Source: an uncultured Mycoplasmatota bacterium (GTDB lineage Bacteria > Bacillota_I > Bacilli_A > RF39 > UBA660). Taken from it: 7,933 bases of DNA. The DNA lies in NCBI GenBank assembly GCA_947384645.1, contig CANDHX010000057.1, forward strand, positions 1-7,933, given 5' to 3'. A program made the position numbers and the translations under genes. Below are positions 5,245 to 7,933 of the stretch, one piece after another. Every line of letters starts with the position of its first letter. Positions within the stretch are counted from its first letter, which is position 1. The notes below the pieces were generated by a model, which did not search any database, was not told where the DNA came from, and worked only from the letters and a program-made list of their open reading frames with translations.

Positions 5245-5691
5245 ATGCTTACGATAGAAGAAAAAGATATATCTAAATATAGTATTGAAGAATTAGAAGA
5301 AATAATAAAATTTTGGTGGTTTCATTATGGCAAAATGATGCTTACTTTGAAAGAAATACAGGAGTTTGAACAACTTCTAAAAACTAATTTAGATGACATT
5401 TTAACAGTTGCCGTAATAGCCTTAATAAATAATAGAAGTTCAGAAGAATTAGTTAGAGCTATGAGGGAAGATAGAGTTGAAGAATTATTTTTAAGAGCTC
5501 GAAAAACTAAGCAATCTTTAGTTACGATGAAAAAATATGCTCCAATTGAAAAAAGGTTTATAAAAATGGTTCTAAGAGATTATCGTAATACGGTTCCTAG
5601 TACACCTATAACTGATGAACAAATACAAAGACAACTATCTGATATAATCGGTTCCAACAAAAAATTTAGAATTAAAAAAATAAAGCTTTAA
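5245..5691 (+). CDS. Hypothetical protein, 148 residues, mostly helical
   Basis: I do not recognise a family. The start is the ATG at 5245, six to eight bases after GAAAGGAGAA; an in-frame ATG at 5209 would add 12 residues but overlaps the putative promoter and has no ribosome site. The protein has no signal peptide or convincing membrane segment. It appears almost wholly helical: an acidic N-terminal helix (5-22), an aromatic patch FWWFHYGKM (23-31), a helix around 34-46, a hydrophobic stretch ILTVAVIALI (52-61), a charged helix 66-86, a basic central region (83-106), and a lysine-rich C-terminus KKFRIKKIKL (139-148). The only tryptophans are the adjacent pair W24-W25. It has its own promoter and terminator and lies between the tRNA operon and the DUF488-like gene. 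A regulatory or nucleic-acid-binding role would be a guess based only on the basic tail. Confidence 0.75.
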   Translation: MLTIEEKDISKYSIEELEEIIKFWWFHYGKMMLTLKEIQEFEQLLKTNLDDILTVAVIALINNRSSEELVRAMREDRVEELFLRARKTKQSLVTMKKYAPIEKRFIKMVLRDYRNTVPSTPITDEQIQRQLSDIIGSNKKFRIKKIKL

Positions 5692-5694
5692 AGT

Positions 5695-5719
5695 ACTCCC
5701 TCAAAGGAGTTTTCTTTTT
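5695..5719 (+). terminator. Terminator of the 148-residue protein gene
   Basis: ACTCC (5695-5699), loop CTCAAA, GGAGT (5706-5710), then TTTTCTTTTT. The stem is only five base pairs but is G/C-containing and directly followed by the T-rich tail, three bases after the stop codon. It is probably weak, allowing some read-through. Confidence 0.65.
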
Positions 5720-5720
5720 G

Positions 5721-5729
5721 TGGTATAAT
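5721..5729 (+). promoter_or_regulatory. Extended -10 promoter of the DUF488-like/ABC-F operon
   Basis: TGGTATAAT is a perfect -10 hexamer (5724-5729) with the TGn extension; no good -35 exists because that region is the preceding terminator hairpin. The start would be near 5736, leaving a leader of about 12 bases, so GAGGTGA (5737-5743), the ribosome site for the ATG at 5748, would lie at the very 5' end of the RNA. Confidence 0.55.
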
Positions 5730-5747
5730 GTTTGAAGAGGTGATAAC

Positions 5748-6338
5748 ATGAAAATATACACGAGCAGTTTTAAAGATTGTAATAGTCCAAAAGGTATTTC
5801 GATAGATAAAAGTATGGGAGCTCCATATGGCTTTAAAGGAACCCATATAGAAGAATTGACTCCCCAACTATCTTGGCAAGAAGATTTAAAGAAAGAAGAA
5901 TGTACAAACATCATATTCTATATTATATATTACTACGAAACTGTTTTAAAAAATTTTATATTGGGTAACATCTTTAAATATATTAAAGAGGGTGCGGTTT
6001 TATTGACATCTAACGATAGTAAAGACTTTTCTCACCGACATATTTTAGCAGTTTTCTTGGAGTTATTATATGGTATTACTGTTAAAGAAATTTCCTATTT
6101 AGATGAAAAACTGATAGTTAAGCCTAGAAATCCATATTACCAAATCATAAAAGACACTCTAGAAAAACTTTTAAAAAACGATATAGATATGAATGGTTTT
6201 ACCTCTATTGCAGCAGCTCATGCCCATAATATTGCCTTAGAATTAAAAGAAAATAGTACTTTAAATAAAAAATACGGCATAACGAAAGATGACTTAGAAA
6301 ACTTAGCCAATAGCCTAGAGTCAACTAAAAAAATGTAA
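5748..6338 (+). CDS. DUF488-like protein with altered CHR motif and C-terminal extension
   Basis: A 196-residue soluble protein. Residues 1-118 follow the layout of the DUF488 family (function unknown): MKIYTSSF at the N-terminus; ISIDKSMGAPYGFKG (17-31); EELTPQLSW (35-43); a helix with IIYYYETVLKN (59-69); and VLLTSNDSKDFSHRHILAVFLE (84-105), which matches the conserved segment usually written LLCYE..xxFCHRH. Here the two cysteine positions appear as Thr87 and Ser95, so the normal CHR is SHR (95-97), while the HRH remains. Cys11 and Cys52 lie elsewhere. Residues 119-196 form an extra, mainly helical tail including IAAAHAHNIALELKE. The ATG at 5748 has GAGGTGA just upstream. The stop lies 17 bases before the ABC-F start, so the two are probably one operon. 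The family call rests on motif layout, not a search; without it this would be a hypothetical protein. Confidence 0.65.
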   Translation: MKIYTSSFKDCNSPKGISIDKSMGAPYGFKGTHIEELTPQLSWQEDLKKEECTNIIFYIIYYYETVLKNFILGNIFKYIKEGAVLLTSNDSKDFSHRHILAVFLELLYGITVKEISYLDEKLIVKPRNPYYQIIKDTLEKLLKNDIDMNGFTSIAAAHAHNIALELKENSTLNKKYGITKDDLENLANSLESTKKM

Positions 6339-6355
6339 AAAGGAAATTGATTATA

Positions 6356-7933
6356 ATGAAAGGTAAAAATTTAACTCTCTCATTTGGTAATGAAAAGATA
6401 TATGAAAATGCCAACTTCGACATAAAATATTCATCAAAAGTCGGTATAGTTGGAGTCAATGGTGCAGGAAAAACGACACTTTTTAATGTTATTCTTAAAA
6501 AACAAGCTCTCGACACTGGAGAAATCATCCTTAATGATGAAAAGATTGGTTATCTCCCTCAAGTCATCGATCTCGATAATTTAGAGATGACAGTAATAGA
6601 TTATATTTATAGTGCAAGACCTATAAAAAAATTAAAGGACGAACTAAATAGTATTTATATGAGCATTCAAAATTCTCATATAGAAGAAGAAAAAAGACTT
6701 CTCAAAAAAGCAGCAAAAATACAATCAGAGCTCGATACTTTAAATGAGTACACGGCTTATGATGAACTATTAGAATTACTAATCGAAATGGGTATAGATG
6801 AAGATTTATGGGATAGAAAAGTATCTACTTTATCGGGTGGTCAAAAATCGAAAATAGCCTTTGCCCATCTGCTTTTTACAAACGCCGATTTGCTATTATT
6901 AGACGAGCCAACCAATCATCTCGATATAGAAACTAAAAATTATGTGACAAATTTTCTTAAAAATTACCGAGGAACTGTCCTAATAATAAGTCACGATATC
7001 GATTTTTTAAATGAAATAATAGACAAAATTCTTTTTATAGACAAAGTGACATACAAAATGAAGGTATATGAAGGAAACTATCACGAATTTAAAAAAACTT
7101 ATGCTAAAGAACAAGCAGAAAAAGCTTCACGCATTAAAGAACAAGAAAGAGCGATTAAAAAACTCGAAGAAATAGTAAAAAGAGCTAACGAAGCGAGCAG
7201 AACAAATCATAACTTAAAAAAACTTGGAGCATCTCGAGAGAAAGAACTCAAAAAAAGACTCGAAACTCTAGAAACTCGAGATAAGACTTATAAAAAAGTA
7301 TCTATAAAAATAGAACCGAATAGACCTATAGGAAAAGTACCTCTAGAAGTTACAGGTCTTTCCTTTAGCTATCCAAATTCACACCTCTTATATCAAAATT
7401 TATCTTTTACGCTTTCAAGAAATGAAAAATTCTTAATCGTAGGTGAAAACGGTATAGGTAAGTCGACTCTTCTAAAACTGCTTATGGGTCATCTTACTCC
7501 CAAGAGTGGCAATATAGTCTTTAATGCAAAAGCTGACATCGCTTACTATGCTCAAGAGCTCGAAATCTTAGATGAAGAAAAGACTATTTTAGAAAATCTT
7601 GCATCTGAAGATTATTCACAACAAGAATTGAGAAATATATTAGGTAACTTTCTTTTTTATAGTAACGAAGTAAATAAACTAGTAAAAATCTTATCTCCTG
7701 GTGAAAAAGCGAGAGTGGCTCTTTGTAAAATTCTCCTTAAAAAGGCTAATTTAATCATTTTAGATGAACCTACTAACCATTTTGATCCGAGTACCCAAAA
7801 CATAATAGGAGAAAATTTTAAAAATTATGAAGGTACACTTATTTTAGTAAGCCACAATCCTTCTTTTGTAAAAGAGATAGGCATCACTAGAATGTTACTT
7901 TTACCAGAAGGTAAAATACTTGACTATAGTGAA
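6356..7933 (+). CDS. ABC-F family ATPase (3' end cut by window edge)
   Basis: A cytoplasmic tandem-ATPase protein with no membrane segments; ABC-F proteins bind the ribosomal E site and act in translation, some of them protecting against antibiotics. 526 residues are visible, near full length. Domain 1: Walker A GVNGAGKT (33-40), Q-loop LPQ (Q69), an arm-like helical insertion (about 86-148), signature LSGGQ (159-163), Walker B LLLLDEPTNHLD (179-190), and SHD (212-214). Interdomain linker about 245-325: two charged helices, rich in Lys/Glu, with RANEASRTNHNLKKLGASREKE at the turn. Domain 2: Walker A GENGIGKST (363-371), Q400, signature LSPGE (446-450) rather than LSGGE, Walker B LIILDEPTNHFD (466-477) rather than NHLD, and SHN (499-501) rather than SHD. 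Both catalytic glutamates are kept (E184, E471). The start ATG at 6356 has AAAGGAAA upstream. It follows the DUF488-like gene by 17 bases. Housekeeping versus resistance role cannot be decided here. Confidence 0.93.
   Translation, partial: MKGKNLTLSFGNEKIYENANFDIKYSSKVGIVGVNGAGKTTLFNVILKKQALDTGEIILNDEKIGYLPQVIDLDNLEMTVIDYIYSARPIKKLKDELNSIYMSIQNSHIEEEKRLLKKAAKIQSELDTLNEYTAYDELLELLIEMGIDEDLWDRKVSTLSGGQKSKIAFAHLLFTNADLLLLDEPTNHLDIETKNYVTNFLKNYRGTVLIISHDIDFLNEIIDKILFIDKVTYKMKVYEGNYHEFKKTYAKEQAEKASRIKEQERAIKKLEEIVKRANEASRTNHNLKKLGASREKELKKRLETLETRDKTYKKVSIKIEPNRPIGKVPLEVTGLSFSYPNSHLLYQNLSFTLSRNEKFLIVGENGIGKSTLLKLLMGHLTPKSGNIVFNAKADIAYYAQELEILDEEKTILENLASEDYSQQELRNILGNFLFYSNEVNKLVKILSPGEKARVALCKILLKKANLIILDEPTNHFDPSTQNIIGENFKNYEGTLILVSHNPSFVKEIGITRMLLLPEGKILDYSE

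Noticed and set aside
5672..5914. Minus-strand open frame of 80 codons
   Set aside because: It overlaps the terminator, promoter and 5' end of the DUF488-like gene, which has far better support.
6325..6528. Minus-strand open frame of 67 codons
   Set aside because: Antisense to the start of the ABC-F gene, whose Walker A motif is clear.
1..7933. CRISPR array, insertion sequence, prophage or toxin-antitoxin module
   Set aside because: I saw no regularly spaced repeats, transposase or integrase motifs, or paired small genes of that type. The tRNA genes show no visible repeated 3' end that would mark an integration site.

Overview
The window is AT-rich, with strong AAGGAG-type Shine-Dalgarno sites, sigma-A-like promoters (often with an extended TGn -10), hairpin-plus-T-tract terminators, and tRNA genes that encode their CCA ends. 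All of the coding frames read cleanly with the standard stop codons. This points to a low-GC Gram-positive (Bacillota). A secreted protein with a SipW-type signal peptide and an OmpR-type two-component pair fit that. I think an uncultured gut Bacilli-type lineage is plausible, but that is inference and no marker here fixes the taxon.

Layout. From 1 to about 4770 everything reads on the minus strand. Listed in transcription order from right to left: an OmpR/PhoB-family response regulator (4106-4768) with an overlapping sensor histidine kinase (2746-4122); a secreted or anchored TasA/SipW-type protein (1864-2637) with its own promoter and terminator; a CFI-box protein with an N-terminal cysteine cluster (1170-1766), again with its own promoter and terminator; and ftsA (1-1073, cut by the window edge), which has a clear promoter. 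From about 4890 to the end everything reads on the plus strand: a promoter, a leader hairpin, tRNA-Leu(UAA), tRNA-Pro(UGG) and a terminator; an unrecognised 148-residue protein (5245-5691) with a terminator; then a probable two-gene operon of a DUF488-like protein (5748-6338) and an ABC-F ATPase (6356 to the edge). The 4804-4893 stretch is the divergent intergenic region.

How the genes relate. The regulator and kinase form one signalling pair, and a direct repeat at the regulator promoter suggests autoregulation. The kinase is followed by the secreted-protein gene with no convincing terminator between them, so that gene is a possible but unproven target or partial read-through partner. FtsA belongs to the divisome; its usual partner ftsZ would lie off the left edge. 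The ABC-F protein probably acts on the ribosome. I see no CRISPR array, insertion sequence, integrase, phage gene or toxin-antitoxin pair. The window looks mostly like ordinary chromosome. The most unusual items are the poorly characterised small genes (CFI-box protein, the altered DUF488-like protein, the 148-residue unknown) and several regulatory structures.
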